A DNA stretch of 64,000 nt from an uncultured Alistipes sp. (lineage in GTDB: Bacteria; Bacteroidota; Bacteroidia; Bacteroidales; Rikenellaceae): the NCBI GenBank assembly GCA_910583985.1, contig CAJTYA010000010.1:1-64000 (forward strand), in the 5' to 3' direction. Made by a program: the position numbers and the translations under genes. The number at the start of each line of letters is the position of its first letter. Positions within the stretch are counted from its first letter, which is position 1. Shown in pieces: positions 38,926 to 45,455 of this stretch. The notes beneath the pieces were generated by a model. It ran no database searches. It saw only the letters and a list, made by a program, of their open reading frames with translations, and had not been told where the DNA came from.

Positions 38926-39229
38926 AGCCGAATCATTCCCTTGGCGTTACGCCCGGTCGAGGAGGGCCCCGCTCCGCCGCGCTTCTCGCGGGAGGGAGCG
39001 GGCCGCCGCCGGATGCGAAACATACAAAACACTGACGAAAAGAGAGTTAAACTTCCCTCCTCCGTCCTTTTCTCTTTCTTCAAAACGGATGCCGAAATAA
39101 TTTGCACGAATTGTGCGGTAAAGTTGGAAAATCGGAAATGTTTGTTTACATTTGCTCTGTCGAAAGAGTTCTGGCCCGGCACGGGTCGGGATTTTTTCTT
39201 TTTTTATATACTTTTAATCACGAAAAGTT
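38926..39229. other. Divergent spacer between cls and the small membrane gene
   Basis: This spacer holds the rightward promoter at 39124-39154 and a leader that ends in a short GC dyad (CCCG...CGGG, 39176-39190) followed by a T-rich run at 39191-39207, which could act as a weak attenuator. The leftward cls promoter was not recognised. Confidence 0.5.
39124..39154 (+). promoter_or_regulatory. Promoter of the small membrane gene and greA
   Basis: TTG (39124-39126), a 20-nt spacer and TACATTTG (39147-39154) match the Bacteroidetes consensus. Transcription would start near 39160, 70 nt before the ATG at 39230. Confidence 0.75.
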
Positions 39230-39418
39230 ATGAAGCCCAGAACCCGTTTCTACGTTTACGTGACGTTCCTGCTGGTTTCGGTTTTCTGTCTGGGAGCGAG
39301 CGCCGTGATGTGCCTCATCGACGCTTCGCCCAAGAGCTTTCTGACGCTGGCGATCCTGCTGGTGTGCTCGGCGGTCTTTTTCCGGGCGGCCCGGCAGATG
39401 ATCGACCGCAACGACTGA
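39230..39418 (+). CDS. Small two-helix membrane protein of unknown function
   Basis: A 62-residue product with two hydrophobic helices (about residues 8-29 and 35-53) and a short charged C-terminus (RAARQMIDRND). No family is recognised. A good promoter, a normal start and the position 59 bp ahead of greA support that it is a real gene, probably co-transcribed with greA. Confidence 0.65.
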   Translation: MKPRTRFYVYVTFLLVSVFCLGASAVMCLIDASPKSFLTLAILLVCSAVFFRAARQMIDRND

Positions 39419-39477
39419 CGAAAGAACGCCCCGGAAACGGAGGGGAAAGGGACATAACGCTTAACTGTTATTCAATT

Positions 39478-39954
39478 ATGGCATCGAACATTGTTTATTT
39501 GACCGAAGCGGGTCTGCAAAAACTCAAGGCCGAACTCGAACAACTGCGGTCGGTGGAGCGGCCCGCGATTTCGGCGGCCATCGCCGAGGCCCGCGACAAG
39601 GGCGACCTGTCCGAGAACGCGGAATACGACGCGGCCAAAGAGGCTCAGGGCATGCTCGAAATGCGCATCGCCAAGCTGGAAGATACGGTGGCCAATGCCC
39701 GTGTGATCGACGAATCGCGCATCGACACGAGCGCCGTACAGATCCTCAACCGCGTCAAGATGAAAAACATAACCACCGGAAAAATCGTAGAATACACGCT
39801 CGTTTCGGAAAACGAAGCCAACCTCAAGGAAGGCAAGCTGTCGATCGGCACCCCCATCGCCAAGGCCCTTTTGGGCAAGAAAAAGGGCGAGGAAGTGGAC
39901 GTGACGGTTCCGTCGGGCGTGCTGCGGTTCGAGATTCTGGATATTTCGATCTGA
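39478..39954 (+). CDS. greA: Transcription elongation factor GreA
   Basis: A 158-residue Gre factor that rescues backtracked RNA polymerase by stimulating transcript cleavage. The N-terminal coiled coil carries the catalytic acidic tip ARDKGDLSENAEYDAAKEAQ, and the C-terminal FKBP-like domain reads YTLVSENEANLKEGKLSIGTPIAKALLGKKKGE. ATG 39478 gives the canonical start. A strong terminator follows at 40046-40099. Confidence 0.97.
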   Translation: MASNIVYLTEAGLQKLKAELEQLRSVERPAISAAIAEARDKGDLSENAEYDAAKEAQGMLEMRIAKLEDTVANARVIDESRIDTSAVQILNRVKMKNITTGKIVEYTLVSENEANLKEGKLSIGTPIAKALLGKKKGEEVDVTVPSGVLRFEILDISI

Positions 39955-40045
39955 CCCTCCGCTTCGGGAGAGTCCTCCGGGGAAATCCGCGCTCCGCAGC
40001 GCACCGGTTTCCGGAGGACGGCTCACCGAACCGAACGATAGAAAA

Positions 40046-40099
40046 CCGGAGACCGGATGCCGACATGCAAGAGTCGGCATCCGGTCTCCGGCTTTTATT
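40046..40099 (+). terminator. Terminator of greA
   Basis: A perfect 19-bp stem (40046-40064 with 40073-40091) and an 8-nt loop precede CTTTTATT. It lies about 90 bp after the greA stop. Confidence 0.9.
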
Positions 40100-40375
40100 C
40101 ACCGCCTCACGAGCCTGCGGGATTTTCCGCTGTGCTCCGAACGGCAGGCCGCGGACCCGAAGCGCGGACGTGCACTCGGATGGCCGGTCCGCGGGTCTTT
40201 GCTTCACCGGATAGCACCCTTGTTTACATTTTCCTGTGTGCTCTTTTTCTAAGGAGGCCTCCTCCCTCCCGATCTCCAGCTTTTATTCACCTTCGCCACG
40301 AGCCTGCGGGATTTTCCGCCGTACCCCGAACGGCAGGCACGCCCCCAAGGCGCGGACGGGCACTCGGCCGGCTGA
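40082..40375 (+). repeat. Direct repeat downstream of greA, period ~189 bp
   Basis: Copies at 40083-40170 and 40272-40359 share TCTCC-GCTTTTATTCACC, then CACGAGCCTGCGGGATTTTC, then CCGAACGGCAGGC and GCGCGGACG-GCACTCGG. Inside each copy GCCTGC and GCAGGC can pair around a ~25-nt loop. The first copy starts in the right arm of the greA terminator. Confidence 0.75.
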
Positions 40376-40540
40376 CGGAACGACGTATTCACGATGCAGA
40401 CGGCGTTTCCGTTTTTGCTCTCGACTTCGATTCGCCCCCCGACAGGCTACGCTCTTTGTGGATTCATGCTTTGTTTTTCCTTCCGCCAATCATAAAAACA
40501 TGACCGCTCCACCGTTTTCCGCCTTTCTTCCGTCTCGTTC

Positions 40541-41161
40541 TTACCGGATGGCCCTCACCCCCTCAATCCACGCCGGGTCCGCATGGAGATTGTAAGGCCG
40601 TGCGCTCCGGTTGCAGCACAGGTCGATGACGGTCATGCCCCGGTCGAGGGCGCGCGAGACCGTGTAACGGGTCCCGCCGGGGCGGCCGTCGTAGTAGCAG
40701 ACGAGCACCGAGCTATGGTCGAGCATCGCTACGTTTCGGTCGAGGCAACAGTTTCGGGTATAGCGTTCGTTCAGGCAGTGCACGTAGTCGACCTGAGCCA
40801 GCACTTCGGTATATAACCGTTCGGAGACAGGATCGTAATATTTAGCCTGTTCGCGGTAAGGAACGAAAGCGAGCAGCCGGATGTCGGGGCGGTCCCGCCG
40901 CACCGAGAGCACCGCCTCGGCCGCCCAGAGGTCGAACCCCGTGGCCATGCCGCTGACGAACGTGTCGTACCCCCGTTCGCACAGGCGTTCGACGATCCAT
41001 GCGCACCGTGCCTGCACGACCCTTTGCACCTCGGCGGGATTGCACCCTTTGGCTGCCCCCGGCATCTTGCCGATTCGGTAGCCGCTGAAACAGGCCGTCC
41101 GACGCGGATCGACCGGGAACGGCAAAGAGGAAGGGGACCGAGTCATGGACGTAGAATTCAT
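40541..41161 (-). CDS. SLOG-family protein (DUF1273/YpsA-like)
   Basis: A 206-residue Rossmann-like protein. Family marks are TACFSGYRIGKMP near residue 22, VSGMATGFDLWAAEAVL, the FVPYREQAKYY strand and YYDGRPGGTRYTVSRA, a typical nucleotide-ligand pocket. SLOG proteins bind or sense nucleotide-derived ligands, and some belong to defence or stress systems; YpsA-like members are also ordinary chromosomal genes. Its position just left of the accessory island may be chance. The first 18 residues are Ser/Pro-rich, so a later start is possible. Confidence 0.85.
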   Translation of the reverse strand: MNSTSMTRSPSSLPFPVDPRRTACFSGYRIGKMPGAAKGCNPAEVQRVVQARCAWIVERLCERGYDTFVSGMATGFDLWAAEAVLSVRRDRPDIRLLAFVPYREQAKYYDPVSERLYTEVLAQVDYVHCLNERYTRNCCLDRNVAMLDHSSVLVCYYDGRPGGTRYTVSRALDRGMTVIDLCCNRSARPYNLHADPAWIEGVRAIR

Positions 41162-41559
41162 AGTTCAGCAAGCGGCGAAGAAAGGAGTGCGGCAGAAATG
41201 AGTTTCATAACCGGCCGGCATCGCCGCCGCACTCCGGATAAATGGATTGTCGGGATTCGGATAAGTAAAGGAACGACCCTCTCGCGGGGTTCGGAGCCGC
41301 ATTCCCCGATGTTTGCCTTCCCGTATTTCGGAAATCGCATCGGCCCCGACTTTTTCCGGACCACGGTCGGGAGAGACGCACGGCCGTCGGACCCGGAGGC
41401 TCCTTTCCTGTGAAAGGAAAAACATCCGGGTTGCGTAGTGGGTAGAAGCTCGTCGCAAACGTTCACTCATTCGCTTGCAGCAACGCATCGTTCCAGAACC
41501 TTCCCGATTCGGCCGTAAATGGTCCGGCCTTAGAAAAAAGAGGGCCGTTCCTCGTTCCG

Positions 41560-41690
41560 TCAAGGCGCGAGTTTTCCTGCCTTCGCCCGAACGGACGAGG
41601 GAAAGAGACAATATGTGTTTGGAAATATAGGACGCGCCGGACTTCATAACCTTTCGAATGGAGATTCGATGAATGCGCCCGTCAGAAGAA
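41560..41690 (-). repeat. Conserved flank downstream of RNA copy 1
   Basis: This flank is closely matched by 43025-43148 next to RNA copy 2. Both contain, read on the minus strand, a small hairpin TCGAAT-CTCC-ATTCGA, AAAGGTT directly before ATG, and a frame starting MKSGA followed by ISK and VRSG. The same region can also fold as a hairpin (GGGCGC with GCGCCC in copy 2), so conservation may reflect RNA structure rather than a peptide. Confidence 0.6.
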
Positions 41691-41692
41691 AT

Positions 41693-41720
41693 AAAAAAGG
41701 GGCGCGGTGTCAGCCCCTTA
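41693..41720 (-). terminator. Terminator of RNA copy 1
   Basis: On the minus strand AAGGGGC and GCCCCTT form a 7-bp stem with a 9-nt loop, followed by a T-run. The same terminator ends copy 2 almost without change. Confidence 0.85.
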
Positions 41721-41926
41721 TAGCAGGTCTTGGGAACCTTGATTCAGAAGCCGTCCTACGCCCTTGTCGGTCCTGCTCGTAAAAACGAGCAGGACATAAC
41801 AAGGACTGACAACTGTTATACCTGAATCAAACAACCTCCGAAGAGGGTCCCAAGTTTGCTATAAGGTATAAAGAGTTGCTTACCCTTTATAAGATGTTAT
41901 GTCCGTCGGTTTATGCCGAACTATTC
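41693..41926 (-). ncRNA. Structured RNA of unknown family, copy 1
   Basis: An about 234-nt RNA read on the minus strand, from a promoter at 41932-41961 to a terminator at 41693-41720. Helices by plus coordinates: 41718-41725 with 41857-41864; 41729-41735 with 41848-41854; 41739-41747 with 41822-41830; hairpin 41772-41780 with 41785-41793; and hairpin 41835-41838 with 41843-41846 closing a UUCG loop. GGACATAAC and GTTATGTCC (41896-41904) pair over long range. A second copy at 43150 keeps every one of these helices, several with different base pairs. No RNase P, tmRNA, 6S, SRP or intron core was recognised. Function unknown. Confidence 0.8.
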
Positions 41927-41931
41927 AAGTG

Positions 41932-41961
41932 CGAAGGTAGCATAATTTCTGTGTATTCAAA
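41932..41961 (-). promoter_or_regulatory. Promoter of RNA copy 1
   Basis: On the minus strand TTTG (41958-41961), 18 nt, then TACCTTCG (41932-41939), one base from TAnnTTTG. The start would be near 41926, immediately ahead of the conserved RNA. An additional TATCTTTG lies further upstream on the same strand. Confidence 0.6.
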
Positions 41962-42055
41962 TTGTATAGAACAAAGATAGTAAAAATATGCAATCATCAC
42001 CATATAGTGATGCTAAGATTGTTGCGCGGACTTTTGTTTTGTCAAAAATTTCAGA

Positions 42056-42292
42056 TTGCAGCCAACCGATCCCATATTAGTAGCCTTGATTGCCGAACGG
42101 ATGCAAGAAATCCGGGAACAGCATAACGATACGAAAGAGTATATCATGCACAAGACAGGATTGGGTATATCGGATTATGAACGCAAGGCAAAATTCCCGA
42201 CATTAGCGTCCATATCGAAGTTCTGTAAATTATATGATATGGCGCTTGAAGATTTTTTTAGCGGAATAAAATATCCGAAAGGTGAAAAATAA
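42056..42292 (+). CDS. Small XRE-family helix-turn-helix regulator A
   Basis: A 78-residue protein made of one XRE-type DNA-binding domain. The recognition region reads EYIMHKTGLGISDYERKAKFPTLASISKFCKLYDM and ends ALEDFFSG, the usual C-terminus of short Bacteroidetes XRE proteins. No ATG is available: TTG at 42056 is the best start, because the frame is closed by a stop at 42014-42016 and no other start codon intervenes. It is the first of three related tandem genes between the two RNA copies. The target is unknown; the RNA promoters are obvious candidates. Confidence 0.7.
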   Translation: MQPTDPILVALIAERMQEIREQHNDTKEYIMHKTGLGISDYERKAKFPTLASISKFCKLYDMALEDFFSGIKYPKGEK

Positions 42293-42402
42293 AAATCGGC
42301 GGCGCATTGATGGCAGATGAAATCGGCGGTTGGAAAATAAAAAGAGGTAAACTGACCGGCCGATCATTATAAAATGCGTTTCTGCTCCATTTTCTTTGTT
42401 AT

Positions 42403-42624
42403 GTGAAAGAACAGGATCGTGATAATGCTTTTTTGGAATATATTGCTCGCAAGTGTAAACAATTGCGAGCTGAAAAAGGTGTATCACAAGAAGCCGTTTA
42501 CGAAGATACCCATCTCCATATCGGAAAGATAGAAACAGCCAAGAAAAATTTGACAGTCAGTTCCTTATCTAAGTTGTGCAATTACTTTAATGTTTCTTTA
42601 ATCGATTTTCTTAAGGATTTCTGA
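42403..42624 (+). CDS. Small XRE-family helix-turn-helix regulator B
   Basis: A 73-residue XRE protein (QLRAEKGVSQEAVYEDTHLHIGKIE, then SSLSKLCNYFNVSLIDFLKDF). The start is GTG at 42403; an overlapping ATG two bases earlier is in another frame and stops at once. It is more AT-rich than the genes outside the island. It is clearly a paralogue of genes A and C, sharing the LxKLCxYFxVSLxDF ending. Confidence 0.75.
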   Translation: MKEQDRDNAFLEYIARKCKQLRAEKGVSQEAVYEDTHLHIGKIETAKKNLTVSSLSKLCNYFNVSLIDFLKDF

Positions 42625-42745
42625 GAAAATTGCGAAGGTAAAACTTTCCACGATTCATATAGCTTGCACGAGTAGTGGGTAAATAGTTTGATAATCCATA
42701 TCGGTATGTGAATTTTGTTGAGAGACCGCACTTATTTGCAACGAT

Positions 42746-42991
42746 ATGAGTTCGCCTCGGACAGACATACGGTTCAACAATGCCCTCGCACAAAAGCTGA
42801 AAAATTTGCGCAAAGTCCGAGGGTTGTCGCAAATGCGCGTAACGATGGACACCGGAGTGAACATCAGTCGTGCAGAAAGCGGAAAACGCTCTTTGTCCGT
42901 CTATTCGATAGCCATCCTTTGTAAATACTACGACGTCTCGTTGGCCGATTTTTTTCGAGATTTGGAGTTGACAATAACGCCGTGGGAATAG
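42746..42991 (+). CDS. Small XRE-family helix-turn-helix regulator C
   Basis: An 81-residue XRE protein starting at ATG 42746. The domain runs from LAQKLKNLRKVRGLSQMRV through NISRAESGKRSLSVYSIAILC to YYDVSLADFFRDLE. Third of the tandem XRE genes, spaced about 120 bp after gene B. It points towards RNA copy 2, which is transcribed towards it, so the two transcripts converge. Confidence 0.82.
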   Translation: MSSPRTDIRFNNALAQKLKNLRKVRGLSQMRVTMDTGVNISRAESGKRSLSVYSIAILCKYYDVSLADFFRDLELTITPWE

Positions 42992-43024
42992 AATAAGTTT
43001 CGGAAGCAGGGTTAAATCCCGAAA

Positions 43025-43148
43025 GACGCAAGTTCCCCCGCCGTTGCCCGAACGGACGACGGAAAACAGACGTATATTCTTGGAGATAGGGGGCGCGCCG
43101 GACTTCATAACCTTTCGAATGGAGATTCGATGAATGCGCCCGTCAAAA
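43025..43148 (-). repeat. Conserved flank downstream of RNA copy 2
   Basis: This is the partner of 41560-41690. The 52 bp at 43096-43147 are nearly identical to 41632-41683, more so than the RNA helices. Read on the minus strand it has a hairpin, AAAGGTT and ATG of a frame starting MKSGAPPISKNI. Confidence 0.6.
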
Positions 43149-43149
43149 A

Positions 43150-43177
43150 TAAAAAAGGGGCGCGGTGTCAGCCCCTA
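43150..43177 (-). terminator. Terminator of RNA copy 2
   Basis: On the minus strand a GGGGC / GCCCC stem with the loop TGACACCGC is followed by TTTTTTATTTTT. It is the counterpart of the copy 1 terminator. Confidence 0.85.
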
Positions 43178-43468
43178 TTCGTAGGTCTTGGAGTACCTTC
43201 AGATGGAAGCCGTCCTGCGCCCTTGTCGGCCCTGCCCTTAACGGGGCAGGACATAACAAGGACTGACAACCGTTATACCATCTGACTAAACATCCTCCAA
43301 AGAGGTCTCCAAGTTTACGAATAGGTATAAAGAGCTGTTTACCCTTTATGATGTTATGTCCGTCGGTCTATGCCGAGTCGTCGATATTCCGCTTCATAGG
43401 CTACTCGATTTCTTTTAAACGGCACTTGCCGTCTCCGTCGGAAACCGTTGCCGACTATCTGCGGAACG
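43150..43468 (-). ncRNA. Structured RNA of unknown family, copy 2
   Basis: The paralogue of copy 1, read on the minus strand; the conserved core ends near 43380 and the promoter predicts a 5' end near 43468. Equivalent helices by plus coordinates: 43176-43183 with 43316-43323; 43187-43193 with 43307-43313; 43200-43206 with 43278-43284; hairpin 43231-43237 with 43244-43250; hairpin 43294-43297 with 43302-43305. The first three and the fourth differ in sequence from copy 1 on both sides yet still pair, while loops and joining segments (for example AAAGGGTAA, CCGACAAGGGCG) are kept. The 5' extension of about 90 nt is not shared with copy 1. Confidence 0.8.
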
Positions 43469-43473
43469 ATAAG

Positions 43474-43503
43474 CAAATGTAGTGGTTTTTATGAATTTTG
43501 CAA
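43474..43503 (-). promoter_or_regulatory. Promoter of RNA copy 2
   Basis: On the minus strand TTG (43501-43503), a 19-nt spacer and TACATTTG (43474-43481) match the consensus. It lies back to back with a rightward TAATTTTG (43526-43533) just before the MNT-HEPN ATG. Confidence 0.75.
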
Positions 43504-43539
43504 GGCGCACTATCGGAATTTTTGGTAATTTTGTTCATT

Positions 43540-44430
43540 ATGAAACGAAGCATCCGATTCCTACCTCCCAACAAACGACAGGACCTGCAACAGCTCGTCG
43601 CACTGATCCGCGAGCATATCAAGCAGGTCGAGATGGTCATTCTCTTCGGCAGTTACGCGAAGGACAAATACGTCGATTACGACCAGCGCATCGAATTCGG
43701 CACGCCGACCTACTACATGAGCGATTACGATCTGTTGATTCTGACCCGCAAGGACATCGGAGCCGTCAAATTCTCGCTTTATTCGAAAATCAAGAATCGT
43801 TTTTTCGAGGACAAGAACCGCCCGTTCCACACGCATCCGCAGTTCATCAATTACGGCATCGACGATTTCAACTACGCCCTTTCGAAAGCCCACTACTTCG
43901 AGACGGAAATCAAACGCGACGGAATCGTTCTCTACGATTCGGGAGAATATAAGTTAGCGCGTCGCAGAAAACTCGATTTTACGGAGATTAAGGAACGGGC
44001 GCAGAATTATTTTGAGGATAAATTTACAACAGCTATCGACTTTTTAAATGGGGTCAATTATTATTATGGTAATGGCCGTTATAAAATGTCATCATTTCAT
44101 CTTCATCAATCAACAGAAAATTTACTGCGTACCATTTCTCTGGTCTATATCCTGTACAGTCCGAAAAACCACGATCTGGACGAATTGATCCGAGGATGCA
44201 AAGCCTATACGACCGAACTATGCAAGGCGTTCCCTCGCAACACGCCCGAAGAAGAACGGTTGTTCGACCTGTTACAACGCTCGTATATCGAATCGCGTTA
44301 CAATCCCGATTTCGAAATTACGCAAGACGACATCTGCGCCCTCGTCCCGAAAGTCGAACGGCTCAAACAGATCGTCGAAAAAGTCTGCCGCGACCGCATC
44401 GCCTATTACGACAGCCAGATCGAAAAATAA
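43540..44430 (+). CDS. MNT nucleotidyltransferase-HEPN fusion protein
   Basis: A 296-residue fusion. The N-terminal domain is a minimal nucleotidyltransferase with GSYAKD (37-42) and SDYD (Asp62, Asp64). The C-terminal helical domain is HEPN-like (SSFHLHQSTENLLRTISLVY). MNT and HEPN proteins usually form toxin-antitoxin pairs, the MNT enzyme modifying the HEPN RNase; fused forms also occur in Bacteroidetes. The classic RxxxxH catalytic motif is not obvious (SRYNPDF occupies its place), so RNase activity is doubtful. ATG 43540 is chosen over an upstream TTG because it starts the conserved domain. A roughly 200-bp AT-rich patch (43955-44150) differs from the rest. RhuM follows after 1 bp. Confidence 0.8.
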   Translation: MKRSIRFLPPNKRQDLQQLVALIREHIKQVEMVILFGSYAKDKYVDYDQRIEFGTPTYYMSDYDLLILTRKDIGAVKFSLYSKIKNRFFEDKNRPFHTHPQFINYGIDDFNYALSKAHYFETEIKRDGIVLYDSGEYKLARRRKLDFTEIKERAQNYFEDKFTTAIDFLNGVNYYYGNGRYKMSSFHLHQSTENLLRTISLVYILYSPKNHDLDELIRGCKAYTTELCKAFPRNTPEEERLFDLLQRSYIESRYNPDFEITQDDICALVPKVERLKQIVEKVCRDRIAYYDSQIEK

Positions 44431-44431
44431 T

Positions 44432-45445
44432 ATGTCCGACGAAACCGCAATCTACACCAATTTTCTGTTCTATCATTCCGAGAACGGAAAGACAAGCATA
44501 CAGGTCATAGCCGATGCAGGTGCCGAAACGATATGGACCACACAGAAAGGAATGAGCGAAATTTTCGGTGTGGCAACTCCTGCCATCAGCAAACACCTGA
44601 AAAACATCTTCGAAAGCGGGGAACTGCAAGCCGATGCAGTTGTTTCCAAAATGGAAATAACTGCCGCCGACGGCAAAAGATACCTCACGAACTGTTACAA
44701 TCTCGATGCGATCATTTCGGTCGGCTACCGTGTGAACTCCCTTCAGGCCACGCGTTTCCGAATTTGGGCGACAGGCGTCCTGAAAGAATTCATGATCAAA
44801 GGCTTCGCTCTCGACGACGAACGGCTGAAACAAGGCGGAACGGTATTCGGGAAACATTATTTCGACGAACTGCTCGAACGCATCCGCGAAATTCGCTCGT
44901 CGGAACGGATGTTCTATCAGAAGCTGACCGACATTTTCGCCCAAAGTTACGACTACGACAAGACGGCGCAGATCACGTTCGATTTCTATTCGTCGATACA
45001 GAACAAGCTGGAGTATGCCGTCATCGGGCAGACTGCCGCCGAAATCATCGTTTCGCGGGCCGACTGTCGGAAGGAATATATGGGACTGAAAACATGGCGC
45101 GATGCGGGGAAGGGAGGAAAGATCCAGTTGTCGGACACCTATGTGGCCAAAAACTACATGACGCACGAGGAGTTGAGCGAATTGAACCAGTTGGTCAACA
45201 TCTGTCTCGACAGTGCCGAACTGAGTGTCAAGCGTGGACGTCCGATTTCGATGCGAGGTTGGATCGATCAGGTAAACTCGATTCTTTCGATGCACGGTTA
45301 TACGTTGCTCGCGGACAAAGGATCGGTGTCGAGCGCGACTGCCCAAAAGCACGCCAAGACCGAATACGAAAAATTCCGCCCGCAGCAGGATGCCCGTTAT
45401 ATTTCCGATTTCGACGAAATCGTAACGAAGACATTGAAACGGTAG
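44432..45445 (+). CDS. RhuM-family protein
   Basis: A 337-residue protein of the virulence RhuM family. The start FLFYHSENGKTSIQVIADAGAETIW and the HTH-like MSEIFGVATPAISKHLKNIF, then YNLDAIISVGYRVNSLQATRFRIWA, are typical; the C-terminal part is helical. RhuM genes are scattered in pathogenicity and mobile islands; their biochemical role is not settled. It starts 1 bp after the MNT-HEPN stop and is followed 10 bp later by the BRO/DinD gene, so the three are probably one operon. Confidence 0.88.
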   Translation: MSDETAIYTNFLFYHSENGKTSIQVIADAGAETIWTTQKGMSEIFGVATPAISKHLKNIFESGELQADAVVSKMEITAADGKRYLTNCYNLDAIISVGYRVNSLQATRFRIWATGVLKEFMIKGFALDDERLKQGGTVFGKHYFDELLERIREIRSSERMFYQKLTDIFAQSYDYDKTAQITFDFYSSIQNKLEYAVIGQTAAEIIVSRADCRKEYMGLKTWRDAGKGGKIQLSDTYVAKNYMTHEELSELNQLVNICLDSAELSVKRGRPISMRGWIDQVNSILSMHGYTLLADKGSVSSATAQKHAKTEYEKFRPQQDARYISDFDEIVTKTLKR

Positions 45446-45455
45446 TTTTATACCC

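Larger units (their letters stand above)
39955..40540. other. Convergent spacer between greA and the SLOG gene
   Basis: The spacer contains the greA terminator and a ~90-bp direct repeat beginning at the terminator's right arm. No coding frame is convincing. Confidence 0.6.
41162..42055. other. Spacer with structured RNA copy 1 and its conserved flank
   Basis: From left to right: about 400 bp upstream of the SLOG gene with no supported gene, the conserved flank at 41560-41690, the RNA (41693-41926, minus), its promoter, and an AT-rich stretch before the first XRE gene. Confidence 0.6.
42992..43539. other. Spacer with structured RNA copy 2
   Basis: It contains the conserved flank (43025-43148), RNA copy 2 (43150 to about 43468), and back-to-back promoters for that RNA (leftward) and the MNT-HEPN gene (rightward). 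Confidence 0.65.

Noticed and set aside
41693..43380. Interpretation of the paired RNAs as group I or II introns, RNase P RNA, tmRNA, 6S or a retron RNA
   Set aside because: I found none of the conserved cores, no intron-encoded protein and no reverse transcriptase nearby, and the terminator-promoter layout fits a free-standing RNA.
41560..43380. Interpretation of the paired repeats as ends of an integrated element
   Set aside because: No integrase, transposase or target-site duplication is visible; a tandem duplication explains the arrangement as well.
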